From assembly GCA_002104905.1 (NCBI GenBank), contig MCFE01000435.1:1-64000 (forward strand): a DNA stretch of 64,000 bases, written 5' to 3'. Of this stretch, positions 1 through 10,590 are shown one piece after another. A program made the translations under genes and the position numbers. Under the pieces are notes generated by a model, which saw only the letters and a list, made by a program, of their open reading frames with translations, had not been told where the DNA came from and searched no databases. Every line of letters starts with the position of its first letter. Position 1 is the stretch's first letter. Source of the DNA: Basidiobolus meristosporus CBS 931.73. Taxonomy: Eukaryota; Basidiobolomycota; Basidiobolomycetes; Basidiobolales; Basidiobolaceae.

Positions 1-297
1 CTGAAAGAATTAACCAGATCCGGGACAATACTTCAAGTGCTATATTACCTATCACCATGGCAACTGGACCCAGCTTCTACCACTTGCAAAGTTGTTTACA
101 ACATATCATATCATAGTGCAACTGGTCTTACCTCACTATTCAAATTATGGCTTTCATCTGTTGAAATATTGGACCATTTAGTGACTTTCAGTGGCTTAAA
201 ATTTACTAAGCAACTCTAGACTAGTCTTGGTCACTGTAGTACTAACATACAGCTCTAACTTTGCCAGTTTCTTCAGATCTATGATCCTTTGGTTATT
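1..297. other. Unassigned AT-rich sequence
   Basis: No gene, recognisable transposon domain or RNA gene is visible here. Open frames are short and in no known family. It lies directly left of a Harbinger-type terminus and is probably decayed repeat. Confidence 0.4.
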
Positions 298-655
298 AGA
301 CTTGTTCTGTTGGATAGTGCCACATTTAGCCATGATTGCCAAATAGTACCATTGTGTGCCAGAAAGGCATAGCAGACCAAAACTTGGCAACAGAGGGTGA
401 AACATGACTCTTCATTTTCATGCAAAGCAGCCCCTGTGTTTCACCCATTGTGCTGGAGAATATCCATTTTTTGACCTTTTTTTTGGACCAATGTTGTGCA
501 GGATTTGAAAGAGCACAAAAGGATTGAAGACATGCATCTGGTACCCAATACCCATGGCACTCTGAGTCTAGCTCCTGAGGCTTGTATCACATCACAAAAA
601 TGCATGGTATTATCTTAGTCCACTGGTACTATCTGGCACTATATTTAATTATTAG
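298..655 (+). mobile_element. Partial Harbinger-type MITE (one arm)
   Basis: The stretch begins AGACTTGTTCTGTTGGATAG, the terminus shared with the full Harbinger elements at 4002 and 12190. Its next 340 bases match, with many substitutions, the left arm of the palindromic MITE at 1632-2357; shared words include GGCACTCTGAGTCTAGCTCC. No matching right terminus is seen before CACTA gene-2 sequence starts near 656, so this copy is truncated. Confidence 0.55.
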
Positions 656-1631
656 CCCTAAAGTAAGCATAGTATTCAGGCAGATGAAAATATAGCAAAT
701 GCAGTACCTTTAATTGAAGTCCAGCAAGTGGCTGTTATAGCACCACCAATGCCTGTAATAGCAAGTATGCTGTCAGCTCAAACTAAAGCATTGGTAACAC
801 AAACAGGTAGAATGGCTGATAGAACAGATGCTATGGCCCAGAGAAGTCAGAAAATTTCCAAGAAACAGGTTGAGTGGAGAATATGTGTAGAGAGCAAAGC
901 ATCATCAAGTTGCTAGGAGATTGCTGGCAAGGGACAAGCAAGAAAAGTCTGATGCATCAGTGCAGCATTTATCAGGGAGATAATGAACTACTATACAACA
1001 AACATTCAGTAATATAGCGGTGATAAAGGTATAGGTAAAGAGAGAAAAGCCCACCCAAGCCAGAAACAGGAAAGCATGGGAAAATTTAAGCAGCATACAC
1101 TAATATACTCTGTCAGCCAAAACAAGCTGAATTCCATAAGAGCCAGGCAGAGTTATCAAGAGGAAGCTGTTGTTTTCTTACAGGTCAGAATTGGAGCCAT
1201 TGGGCCACACTCTGAAGTTACCATACAGTGCCAGTAAGGGACAAGCAGGTGAAAACAGAGGCATCAGGGTGGTACTTATGAAGGAGAGAATGTAGTTGGA
1301 TATAACAAGCAGTCAGGCAAGGTAGCAGTGAAACACCTGGCAAAGATAAAGGAAAGGTAAAGCAAGTAAATTCTACCAAGCAGAGCAAGTATAGGCATAA
1401 GCCAGCAACAGGTTCAATCCCCAAATAGCCAAGAAGGGTTACTATGAAGACAGCTTTTGTCTTTACAATAGTTAGAAGTGCAGCCAGTTGAGCTACATTT
1501 CATCAAGGCCAATAAGCTTGCAGAGGAAGGCAATTTATCAGTCACAGCCTTCTGGTCCTCTATTGTAGACTGAGTGGAGACCTTACTGTCATAAAAGCAA
1601 TAACACTAAGAACTCAAAAGACTATCATAAT
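656..1631 (+). pseudogene. Fragment of CACTA-like element gene 2
   Basis: Translation around 690-916 gives a run (APPMPVIASMLSAQTKALV) matching gene 2 of the intact CACTA copy at 26,646-28,723 (PPPILASMLLAHTKALTK). Similarity continues in broken frames to about 1,629, where a MITE has inserted. Gene 2 has no family I recognise; in complete copies it lies divergent from the transposase. Many stops and shifts show this copy is dead. Confidence 0.6.
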
Positions 1632-2357
1632 AGACTAGTTCTATTTGATGGAGCCATATTGTGCCATATGTGCCAAATGATGATAAAGTGTGCCTACAAG
1701 GCCAAGTGGACCTATCTTTGATCATGGCATGGAAAACGTATCCATCATCCTCATACAAATCAGCCCCTGTGCTGGACTCATTGTGCTAGAGAAAATCCAT
1801 TTTGCCCTTCTTGTTGGGATCAACATTATTCATGATATATAAGAGCACAGAAGTACTGAAGAGACACATCTGGTACTCAATATTCATGGCACTCTGAGTC
1901 TAGCTCCTGAGGTTTGCAACATCTCACAAAAATTTGTGGCCCTATATTGGTCCCTAGGTACTATCCAGCACTGTGAGTACTCTACATGGGTTTTTTTAGG
2001 GCAAATACTTAACTATTGTGCCAGATACAACTAGTTGACTAAGATAGTGCCATGCATTTTTGTAACATGTGATAAGCCACAGGAGCTAGATTCAGAGTGC
2101 CATAGGTATTGAGTCTAGAAGCATGTGTTCCGTACTTCTGACCTCATACACATTATGCACAACATTGATCCCAAAAAATCATCAAATATGAATTTTCCCT
2201 AGCACAAAGGATGAAACACAAGGGCAGCATTGCATTATGATGAAGAACTATGCTCCACACTCTGTGGCTAAGTTTAAGCCTGCTTTACCTGTCTGGCACA
2301 CAATGGTAATATTTGTCTCACATTGCTCAATGTGGCAATATCCAACAAAACAGGTCC
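1632..2357. mobile_element. Palindromic Harbinger-derived MITE with 3-bp TSD
   Basis: A 726-bp non-autonomous element. It starts AGACTAGTTCTATTTGATGG and ends with the inverted form CCAACAAAACAGGTCC, related to the Harbinger end AGACTTGTTCCATTGGATAG. The three bases on both sides are AAT (1629-1631 and 2358-2360), the 3-bp duplication typical of PIF/Harbinger. The interior is two long inverted arms (about 1632-1985 and 2030-2357) around a short AT-rich centre, so the element could fold as one large hairpin. It contains no ORF. The flanks rejoin into continuous CACTA gene-2 sequence, which confirms both boundaries. Confidence 0.75.
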
Positions 2358-2831
2358 AATGCCTGCTGAGAAACTTTGGGGCAATAATAAGCACAGCAGA
2401 TCCCACTGACAGATAAAGTAACCATGTCAAGAGTTCAAAAGGCGGTCACAATGCCTTTGGTAGAATTTTAGAACATAAATAGGTACACCAGGTGGTTGCA
2501 GCAATTTTTCAAGTGCAGTCCTCCAGAAAACATACTAGAATATTACAAGGATGTAATGCATAGACTAGCATATGAGATATTAAACTTTGCAGGGCCAGCT
2601 GAATACCAGGACATGTGGGAGTCAGTGAATGAACAGTTGAACAAGGCTGTAGGGTTCCTGCTGCAGTCATGGAAAATGGAAGTCATAGTAGAAATACTTA
2701 TTCAATGGTCAATTGAAATGGAGCTACTTGTTGAGTGTGGGATTAGGCTAAATGTTAGTGTTTGGCATAGGGACTTATATAGGTTAATTCATTTGGCAAT
2801 TGAGGTTCAACTGAAGCTTCAATGGATATAA
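2358..2831 (+). pseudogene. 3' part of CACTA-like gene 2 (two overlapping pieces)
   Basis: Positions 2358-2392 continue gene 2 across the MITE. At about 2393 a second gene-2 piece starts and repeats upstream sequence (GCAGATCCCACTGACAGA). The open frame 2496-2831 matches the C-terminal end of gene 2 in the copies ending at 11,825, 17,700 and 28,723, with a conserved ELLVECG-LN-SV--R-LYR segment and the terminal QLKLQW. It is a remnant, not a host gene. Confidence 0.6.
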
Positions 2832-2867
2832 ATTGATTGTATTTATGAAAAGTACAAGAAACGTTCA

Positions 2868-3000
2868 CGTCAGATGGCATGCATTTTTATGACAAGTTAT
2901 AAACCTCTGCAGCTGGATTCATGATGCTATGGACATTTAGTACCAAATGCATCCTTCAGATCTTTTATACTCTTACAGATAGTCTTTAACCCCACTTCCA
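2868..3000 (-). repeat. MITE arm fragment
   Basis: This stretch (GGCATGCATTTTTATGACAAG onward) resembles the right arm of the MITE at 1632-2357, with about the same order of words (CTGGATTCA, TTTAGTACC). It is a short, diverged fourth copy of that arm without a recognisable terminus. Confidence 0.45.
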
Positions 3001-3059
3001 AAATTGGTCAAAAGTTGTATTTCCTTCAGTGCATTTCCACTGGAGTATGTCTAGTATTA

Positions 3060-3695
3060 TTGCTTCAAACAAGGACCTCAAATAGCACAACATCACAAGC
3101 AAGTATTAAGTCATTTCCCAATATAAAAGTAGAGGGAATGGTAAAGTGTTTGAAATACTATAACAGTACCCAATGATGAAGTCATTATAATATCTTATCA
3201 CAGCATGGGAAGGAGAGACTTTATTATAAATGCTAATCCCTAAACATCAAAGAAACTGAGGTTCCATGAAGCTGTTATGTGCATTGATGAAGAGTGAGCT
3301 AGTATTGAAGAGGCTGTAGGATGTAGAGCATGCCATCACCCTAAGGTGAGTATACCAAAGGACCATTAGGAATTTGAGGCCAAGCCAAATGAGCTTGAGC
3401 TGTTCCATGAGTATTATCATGGATTCAATCAAGGCATCAAATTTTTGGCCAGCATTGACATCCTAAGAGAATATCTCAAGAGTAACAACAACAGCCAAAG
3501 GTACAACAACCATGGTGGCCTGGCTGGAAACCAGTGGCAATAAAGCATTGGGCAGCTAGAAGAGTGTTTGCAAGTAAGCTGGCAGAAAAAGATGCACCAG
3601 CGCAGCATCAATTAAGGGAAGAATACAGTTCAACTCAAGATGTACTCAGTCAAAGTAGCAGTGAAAGACCTGGCAGTAATAGAATATGGTAGCTC
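3060..3695 (+). pseudogene. Middle segment of CACTA-like gene 2
   Basis: The sequence aligns with gene 2 of the copies at 16,150-16,990 and 27,130-27,960. Shared landmarks are CATTTCCCAATRTAA, ATCACAGYRTGGGAAGGAGA and AGCAGTGAAAGACCTGGCAGT. Frames are broken. At about 3,700 it is joined head-to-tail to the transposase gene on the same strand, although intact elements carry the two genes divergently, so this junction is a rearrangement. Confidence 0.55.
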
Positions 3696-4743
3696 CCTCT
3701 GGAGCAACTCTAAGAACATCACCTTTTCACACAGATAATGTATGGAAGTCAGCATGCAATTGCGGAAAGGTTGGCAAGCTATAAGCCATTGGCCAGAATA
3801 TGGAGTTAACTGGAGACCAGAGATACTTAACATGGGGGTATCTGTTAGAGCAAAGGCTCTCCACTGCAAGCAATGCATTTGCTTTTCAACAATATCCCTA
3901 TATCTATGATCAAGTTATACATTGGGGACTAAAGGCAAATGAGCCCTGTGAGCTACTGGAGAAATCTGAAAGAGTTTGCAAAATATTACCAAGTAACTAC
4001 TAGACTTGTTCCATTGTACTGTGCCAGGGTGTGCAGCACAATCCGCGGCCTCCAAGAACAATTGGGTGCAATATTGTAGCTACCAGTAGGCAGGATTGCT
4101 CTTGGACAATTTTGCAACATGTGAGACAATCTTGCACGCTATGGCACAATCCGACACAATGAGGTTGGCACAAATGATTGCACCCACTTGTAATGTTTGC
4201 ATCATGTGCACAATTGGATACTGCTATTATGGTAGGTCAAATCTGGTATTTGGTTATGTTTCTTTAATGTAAATGGAAAAAATGCGTATCACACTATAAA
4301 CTACACTGATACTTACCATTTTGGCTACCATCACTCCAATTGGATGGTATCTTAGTGGCTAATTGGTCCAGAAGTATCCTGAAGCTTTCAGCGCCCAATT
4401 GGCTCTTTGATCAATACACAAGCTACCTGATTTGCCATCAAATATCCCATTTTGCCCATTAAGCAAGTAAATCCCTGATCCTAGTGATTGGACAAGGTGT
4501 CATAGCTAGCATGCAACCTATTGTATGGGTGCAATCAGATCAAATGGCTGCACTGGTGCCACAGATGATATATGCTTATACATGGTGTTTATTTATAGGG
4601 GTCCTGTCTTAAATGCAAGATGACCCTAATATTGCTTATATCAAAAATTTAGTGAATACTGATTTGTGATGGCTTGATGCGGATAGCAAAAGAAAATGCA
4701 TTGTTTGGATCTTTACAAATAATAGCAATGCAATGCAATTGCA

Positions 4744-5991
4744 TTATCTTCTTCTAGGCTTTTTCCTCACAGGGATTACTACTGAAGCATTTGGTAGTGA
4801 TTCACTTTGCACACCTAAACTACTTTCTTGTTGACTATCCTCTTGGCTACTTGTGTATTTGTAGTCAGTATTTTGCCTCCTAGTTGATAAGTGCAAGGCT
4901 GCAGCTTGGCCACGCTGAATGGCTCCAGATGATGCAACTGAGCCAGCCTGCAGTGCTACACACTGACACGTACTTTTACTTGCCAAAGGCTCTGGTGGTG
5001 GAGGCATTTCATGGGTGTCATCATCTGTCAGTTCACCAGAAGAAACTTGCTGATGCCCAGGTGTAATGATACGCATAGACGCAACTTGATGCGCTGGCAT
5101 GACCCTTCGCTGAGTTTGATGTGATGCCCCTTGTTGACGCAGCTTGGCCTGCTCCAATGGACTTGTCTCTTTTCAAGCAGTTTGGCAGGTTCTGGTGGTT
5201 TTGCTCTGAGGTGCATAGGTTGACCCGGCATGCATTGAGTCGATGTGGGGCACTCTAGTGAAGGGTGCTGGTGTAGTTTGGACTGACATGCACCGGCATG
5301 CTGAAGTTGCAAGGGATGGTAAGGAATCCAGCAAGGTGTGCTGGTGCAATCATGACAATGTTGCTCTTGGTCTGTATTCCTCCTCTTGAAGATCACCTCC
5401 TGATTCCTCAAGGTACTCAATTACCCTCTTTAAAATACTTTGCAACTGTGGCCTAGATGAGTCCTGTGTATATTGCTCTTGGAAGCCACTTAGCTCTACT
5501 AATATATCACGTGATACATTAATCATTTGAGGCAAAAACTCATTCAAAATCTCTTTGGTTGCCAAAGTCAAGGCCAAAACAGATGCATCTGGCTTGTACT
5601 GCGCAAGTTGTGTGCAAAATTGTTCCCGCACAGCTTCTTTGTCAAATCCCCTCACTCTCAGCTCATTCTTGATTTCAATACTTGTCTTGTTATATATCTT
5701 CTTACATACATCTGTTGGCATCTTAATGTGGAACTCATGCCACATCTTTCTACTCAGGTTCTTCCATCTCTGTTGACTCTCTGAGGTATCTAGTTCTGCT
5801 AGATTAATGAGTAGTGCGCAAATATCTGTATGAAGGCTCATCAAAGATACTTGGGTCATACTGAAGTCATTTGGTGAGAACTTGAACAGATCCAACATTG
5901 CCTTTTCTGGTCCTGACTGCACTGGTGACCTGGGGGATGGATTTTGTCTGGGTTGAACTAAAGATGAGTTGAGAATTGGTATAGGGACCAT
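4744..5991 (-). pseudogene. Accessory gene of Harbinger element H1
   Basis: The first open stretch (5991-5350) encodes 213 residues. Two overlapping frames (5420-5028 and 5157-4744) continue the product, so either introns or frameshifts break it; I cannot decide between these. The product has a Trp/Lys-rich segment (QQRWKNLSRKMWHEFHIKMP) followed by a helical charged region, a Gln/Pro/His-rich middle and a basic C-terminus (RKKPRRR) that could be a nuclear signal. A second copy lies at 19,885-21,000. PIF/Harbinger elements usually encode a Myb/SANT-like helper divergent from the transposase; position and the Trp-containing basic segment fit that role, but I do not see a clear Myb repeat. Confidence 0.5.
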
Positions 5992-6347
5992 AGTGACAGA
6001 TTTGGATACTTATACAGTGGTGTATTGGCATCAACCTGGTCTTGTATGAAATATTTATGAAAACTAATGTGATTGTTGAATTTTCCATCTATTAAGCATT
6101 ATGCATCTTGGATTGCATTGACACAGATCAGGTCACATCAACTGCAGATTTCCTATTTGATCATAGACCTGTGAGTAAAACATCAATAAAAATACCCAGT
6201 CATTGTTTGGGGATGATTTTTGCAACACAATGATGGGATACATGGCAATTGATGGAGATTTAATTATAATGCATGCAAAAAAGTATAAATAAAACTGATT
6301 GCACCAAATGAATCAAATTAACTCTGTGCAATCCTACCAATTTTATT

Positions 6348-7230
6348 ATGACTTACACATCTGAATGCTCTTTTCTCATTGATTCCATCCTACCGCTGGA
6401 CTACCTTTTGACACACTAGAGGAGTTCTATACCAGGTACTGTGGTCCATCTACCCAAATCTACTCAAGGCAATCCCTTGGCAAGCTTCTCTGCTCCTGCA
6501 AGAACTATTGCCCTCAAGGTTTCATCCCACCTCCCATGGCAACAAAAGTCCTGGAAGCTTTCATTCTCAGCTGACAGCAATGGAGAACCACCTTGCTGAG
6601 GGTATGAATGACTTAGAGCAAGCATAGAGTACTAGGTTTAGAAGCTCCAAAAGACTTCCATATCCCTGATTGTTCAGCAGCAGGTTCCATATAAGGAGTT
6701 TTTTGGATACCTTCCCAGTCAGGATTATCAGACCTTCTAAAGAGCAGAGGCACTTTTATACTGGCCAGTACAAGGCACACTGTGTGAAGTTTCAAGCACT
6801 GTCTGACATAGAGGGTAACATCATCTGGCTTAGTGGGCCTTTTGCTGGAAATAGACATGACAAAGCACTCTGGGTAGAGAGTCATATAGAATTCAGTGAA
6901 GGGGAGAAATGTATGGCAGACTTAGCTTATACAGGAGAGGATTGTCAGAGATTAGGATGTATTACAGCTTATAGGAAGCCAAGGAATGGTGTGCTTAGCA
7001 GGAAGCAGAAGCTCTACAATGAGATATTTAATCATTTCAGAGTGAGGGTAGAGCATACATTTGGATATCTGAAGGGATTCAGCATATTGGCAGGTAAAAA
7101 CAGAGGAAAGTCATATGCAGGAGAAAACAGCAGAATAGGCAAAATAGTTAAGATACTGATCAATGCACAGTATATTAATAGAAGAAGACATCCACTGCGA
7201 GAAATCTGTCTGGAGCATTATGAAGAGTAA
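6348..7230 (+). pseudogene. Harbinger DDE transposase of H1
   Basis: The open part 6670-7230 holds the catalytic core of a DDE_Tnp_4/IS5-like transposase: FLDTFPVRI (first Asp), GNRHDKALW, CMADLAYTG (second Asp) and VRVEHTFGYLKGF (catalytic Glu). The N-terminal part, from the ATG at 6348, reads MTYTSECSFL and then runs into frameshifts; related copies on the minus strand at 9,554 and 19,395 show the intended sequence (SLVKLLCSYKNYCPTRFHPT). The enzyme would cut and paste the element using the AGACTTG ends. This copy is probably inactive because of the 5' breaks. Confidence 0.7.
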
Positions 7231-8210
7231 ATAGAGCAAGGAAATCACTACTCTGAGCAACATAAGTAAAATTGAGTAAAATTACCAGTAACTATAACCT
7301 ACCACTGGCATAATGGTAGAAATTATAGTGCCAGATTGATCCGGCACCATCAACAGGCTGGCATTATGTGGGACTATCCAACAGGACAAGTCTACTACCC
7401 TAAGTACTTCTCATGGGCACCAATCAAAATTTATATGCATATGCAACAATACTTGAGCAAGGACTGGATGAACTGGATATTTATTTATTCAAGTGGCCTT
7501 GTGAAGCCATTTCCTGCAATAGTATATTGGAAGCATTGGGAGTCATGTTTGGACATTGTAGGAGTATTTATTCAGAAGTGGATCACCTATGCCAACTTGA
7601 CACATCTGGAGCTTTTGTGCAAAGAGTTTGTGACAGGATTTCAGCAGCTATACACAAATATAAAGCTGAATGTGTAGATTTCTGCCACTACTGTATCCAT
7701 TTGCTACTCCATCTTGCCTGGTGTGTCAAGAATATTGGACCTTGCTTCCCTTCTTGTGAGTTTCCTATGGAGAATATGTGTAGGGGACATAGGAAGACAA
7801 GTCAAGGTGCAGGTACTACCATATCCCAGTCTCATCAAGAATATTACCTTCAAGTCTATCATGAATGTGATGAGTTAGCACATGAATGACAGCCACAAAG
7901 AGTTAGAAGATATTGAGCACAGATGTTCACATGAAGACACCAATGTCTAAGGCATTGAGTAGCTAAGCAGCCCCAATGTATGGGTAATAAGTCAAGAAAT
8001 GCAAAGTTGGAATGGGTTCAACAGGTAACTAATTTTGATCAGGAAAACTTTACCAAAGTATGCTTGATTTCTCTTGGTTACAAGCCAATTTCTACACCAT
8101 TCAATATGGATTTCACACAAACAAGAGCCAAACGCACCTACCAGGGGAATTAGAATCTAACAGGGAGATGAATATATTGGCTAAATACCATAAGGTCCTT
8201 TGCAGATATT

Positions 8211-9757
8211 AGACTTGTAAAATTGGATAGAGCCACAAATTGCCAGATTGATCTGGCACTATAGCATCAACCATAATGCTAGTAATAGGATATAGTTACT
8301 GGTGATTCTAGTCAATCATACTATGTTGCTCAGAATAGTGCTTTCCTTTCTTTGTTTACTATTCATACTGCTCCAGACAGATTTCTCTCAGTGGATGTCT
8401 TCTTCTATTAATATACTGTGCATTGATCAGTATCTTAACTATTTTGCCTATTCTGCTGTTTTCTCCTGCATATGACTTTCCTCTGTTTTTACCTGCCAAT
8501 ATGCTGAATCCCTTCAGATATCCAAATGTATGCTCTACCCTCACTCGGAAATGATTAAATATCTCATTGTAGAGCTTCTGCTTCCTGCTAAGCACACCAT
8601 TCCTTGGCTTCCTATAAGCTGTAATACATCCTAATCTCTGACAATCCTCTCCTGTATAAGCTAAGCCTGCCATACATTTCTCCCCTTCACTGAATTCTAT
8701 ATGACTCTCTACCCAGAGTGCTTTGTCATGTCTATTTCCAGCAAAAGGCCCACTAAGCCAGATGATGTTACCCTCTATGTCAGACAGTGCTTGAAACATC
8801 ACACAGTGTGCCTTGTACTTGCCAGTATGCTGTGCTCTCACTCTGAAATGATTAAATACCTTATTGTAGTTCTTCTGCTTCCTGCTAAGCACACCATTCC
8901 TTGGCTTCCTATAAGCTGCAATACATCCTTATCTCTGACAATCTTCCCTTACATAGGCTAAGTTTGCCTTGCATTTCTCCCCTCTAGTGAATTCTGGATG
9001 ATTCTCTACCCAGCATGCTTAGTCATGCCTACTTCAGCAAGTGGCCCATTAAACCAGACAATGTTACCCTCATTGTCAGACAGTGCTTGAGATTTCTCAC
9101 AGTGTGCCTTGTACTTGCCAATATAAAAGTGCCTCTGCCCTCCAAAAGGTCTGTTAATCTGGACTAGGAAGGTATCCAAAATACTCCTTATATGGTATCT
9201 GTTGCTGAACACTCTGGCACATGGAAGTCAATTAGAGCTTTTGAATCTTGTAATCCAAGCTAGCTCAAACCAATTCATACTCTCTGTAGGGTGATTCTCC
9301 ATTGCTGTCAGCTGGAAATGGAAGCTTCTAGAAGTTTTGTTGCCATGGATGGTGGGATGAAACCTTGTAGTGCAATAGTTCTTGTAATAGCAGAGAAGCT
9401 TAACAAGGGATCCCCTTGAGTAGATTGGGGAATATGGTCCATAGCACTTGGTATCAATCTCCTCTAGTGTGTTAAAAGGAAATCTAGTCATAGTGATGGG
9501 ATTGCTGAGAAAAGACCATTCAGGCAAGTAAGTCATATCTAGATCAGTAGGCATCTGGCCTGATGTGATTTGAATGGATTAGGTGCAATCAGCTTTATTT
9601 ATTGGATTTTCCATGCATTATGATTAAATCTCCATCTATTGCCATGTATCCCATTGATATACTTCAAAAATAATCAGCAAACAATGACTTGATATTTTTA
9701 TTGATGATTTACTCACAAGTCTACACTCAAATTGGAGATCTGCAATTGATGTGATCC
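8211..9757 (-). mobile_element. Truncated, mosaic Harbinger copy H3
   Basis: It begins AGACTTGTAAAATTGGATAG and carries the transposase end of the element in reverse orientation. It continues through the 5' flank of the transposase gene to about 9757, where similarity to H1 stops abruptly; the accessory gene and the other terminus are missing. Positions 8342-8826 are almost identical to H1 6770-7250, whereas 8827-9757 are clearly more diverged. Confidence 0.7.
8359..9554 (-). pseudogene. Harbinger transposase pseudogene with internal duplication
   Basis: Reading leftwards, the N-terminal part (9554-9228, YSRGSLVKLLCYYKNYCTTR) and a diverged core (9212-8830) are followed by a second core (8820-8359) that starts again at YKAHCVMFQALSDIEGN. 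The segment from YKAHC to RVR-HT is therefore present twice in tandem. In the proximal copy the second catalytic Asp is replaced (CMAGLAYTG instead of CMADLAYTG). It cannot encode a normal enzyme. Confidence 0.65.
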
Positions 9758-10590
9758 AAACTATTTTATTGCACCCTAATCTCAACTACTGTTTAAAGAA
9801 CTTTCCATGCATACTATTAATATTGAAACACAAACCATTGCCTTTAAGAAACTTTGCACTCAAACTACTAATATTAAGCACAAACTACTGTTTTGAAAAA
9901 TTATATGCATATTATGTACACAAATGTTATAGCTGCTGACTAGAAAAGAAATCTTTGCTATATATGTACAATTAAATACTACCTACTTTAACCCATAACA
10001 TACACCATTTATCACCCAGCACACTCTTTGATTAAATTCCAAAATTTAAAAGTATTTATATCACATTTGTGCTTGTATGTCCCTCACTATTTTTCCAATA
10101 TGTCAGAAAGTTACCCAATATATACAGTCAAGGAATAGTTATCCAACATAACGGTAATTGCATGTATTCCAAGTTTGACAATTCAAATGCATTCCAATAC
10201 TTGTACCTTAATCTCAAACTAACTCAAATCCTCATTGCCAAAATTATTGGATCAGGCCCCCAAAAATTTTGACTAGATCTAGACAGTGACATCTCAGATC
10301 CCCACATCCTAATCCAAGATGTCCAAAACTTCCTCTACATTATTGGTCACAGCACCCCGCCAATTTTGTTTTACAACATCTCCTCATCAGAAAAAATGTC
10401 ATACAAACTTATTATATCCTCCCATTATTTCTCTGACAACATCTCTTGCAAATTTATTCCAATTCCCTGATGCAATTTGCACAATACTCTCCCTGGACTC
10501 TACATGTCAATACTGACGTATACAAACTGGCTCAAGGTTTTTGTTGCAAAGGTAGCTCCAAATGTCAACAAAAACCATGGAAATACTTAT
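9758..10590. other. Unassigned AT-rich sequence
   Basis: About 830 bp between the broken end of Harbinger H3 and a CACTA derivative. I find no copy of it elsewhere in the window, no conserved ORF and no terminal motif. Runs such as ACAAACTACTG recur within it. It may be part of another unrecognised repeat. Confidence 0.4.

Larger units (their letters stand above)
4002..7393 (+). mobile_element. Harbinger-like DNA transposon H1, both ends present
   Basis: A 3,392-bp element runs from AGACTTGTTCC to the inverted GGACAAGTCT, with the target duplication ACT at 3999-4001 and 7394-7396. It carries two divergent genes, an accessory gene (-) at 4744-5991 and a DDE transposase (+) at about 6348-7230, the usual layout of PIF/Harbinger elements. 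The left 200 bp hold many copies of short words such as GCACAAT and ACAATC, possible transposase-binding sites (inference). The insertion splits a Tnp2-like transposase gene. Confidence 0.8.
3700..8210 (+). pseudogene. Tnp2-like transposase pseudogene split by a Harbinger element
   Basis: The left part (3700-4001) reads SHWPEYGVN and LKANEPCELLEKSERVCKIL. The right part (7394-8210) resumes with YPKYFSWAPIKIYMHMQQ, exactly the next residues of the transposase in the copies at 10.8, 14 and 24.8 kb. The 3,392-bp Harbinger element 4002-7393 sits between them, flanked by ACT on both sides. The 3' end, near EFTQTRAK, is interrupted again at 8211 by another Harbinger copy. Several stops and frameshifts are present. 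Confidence 0.7.
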
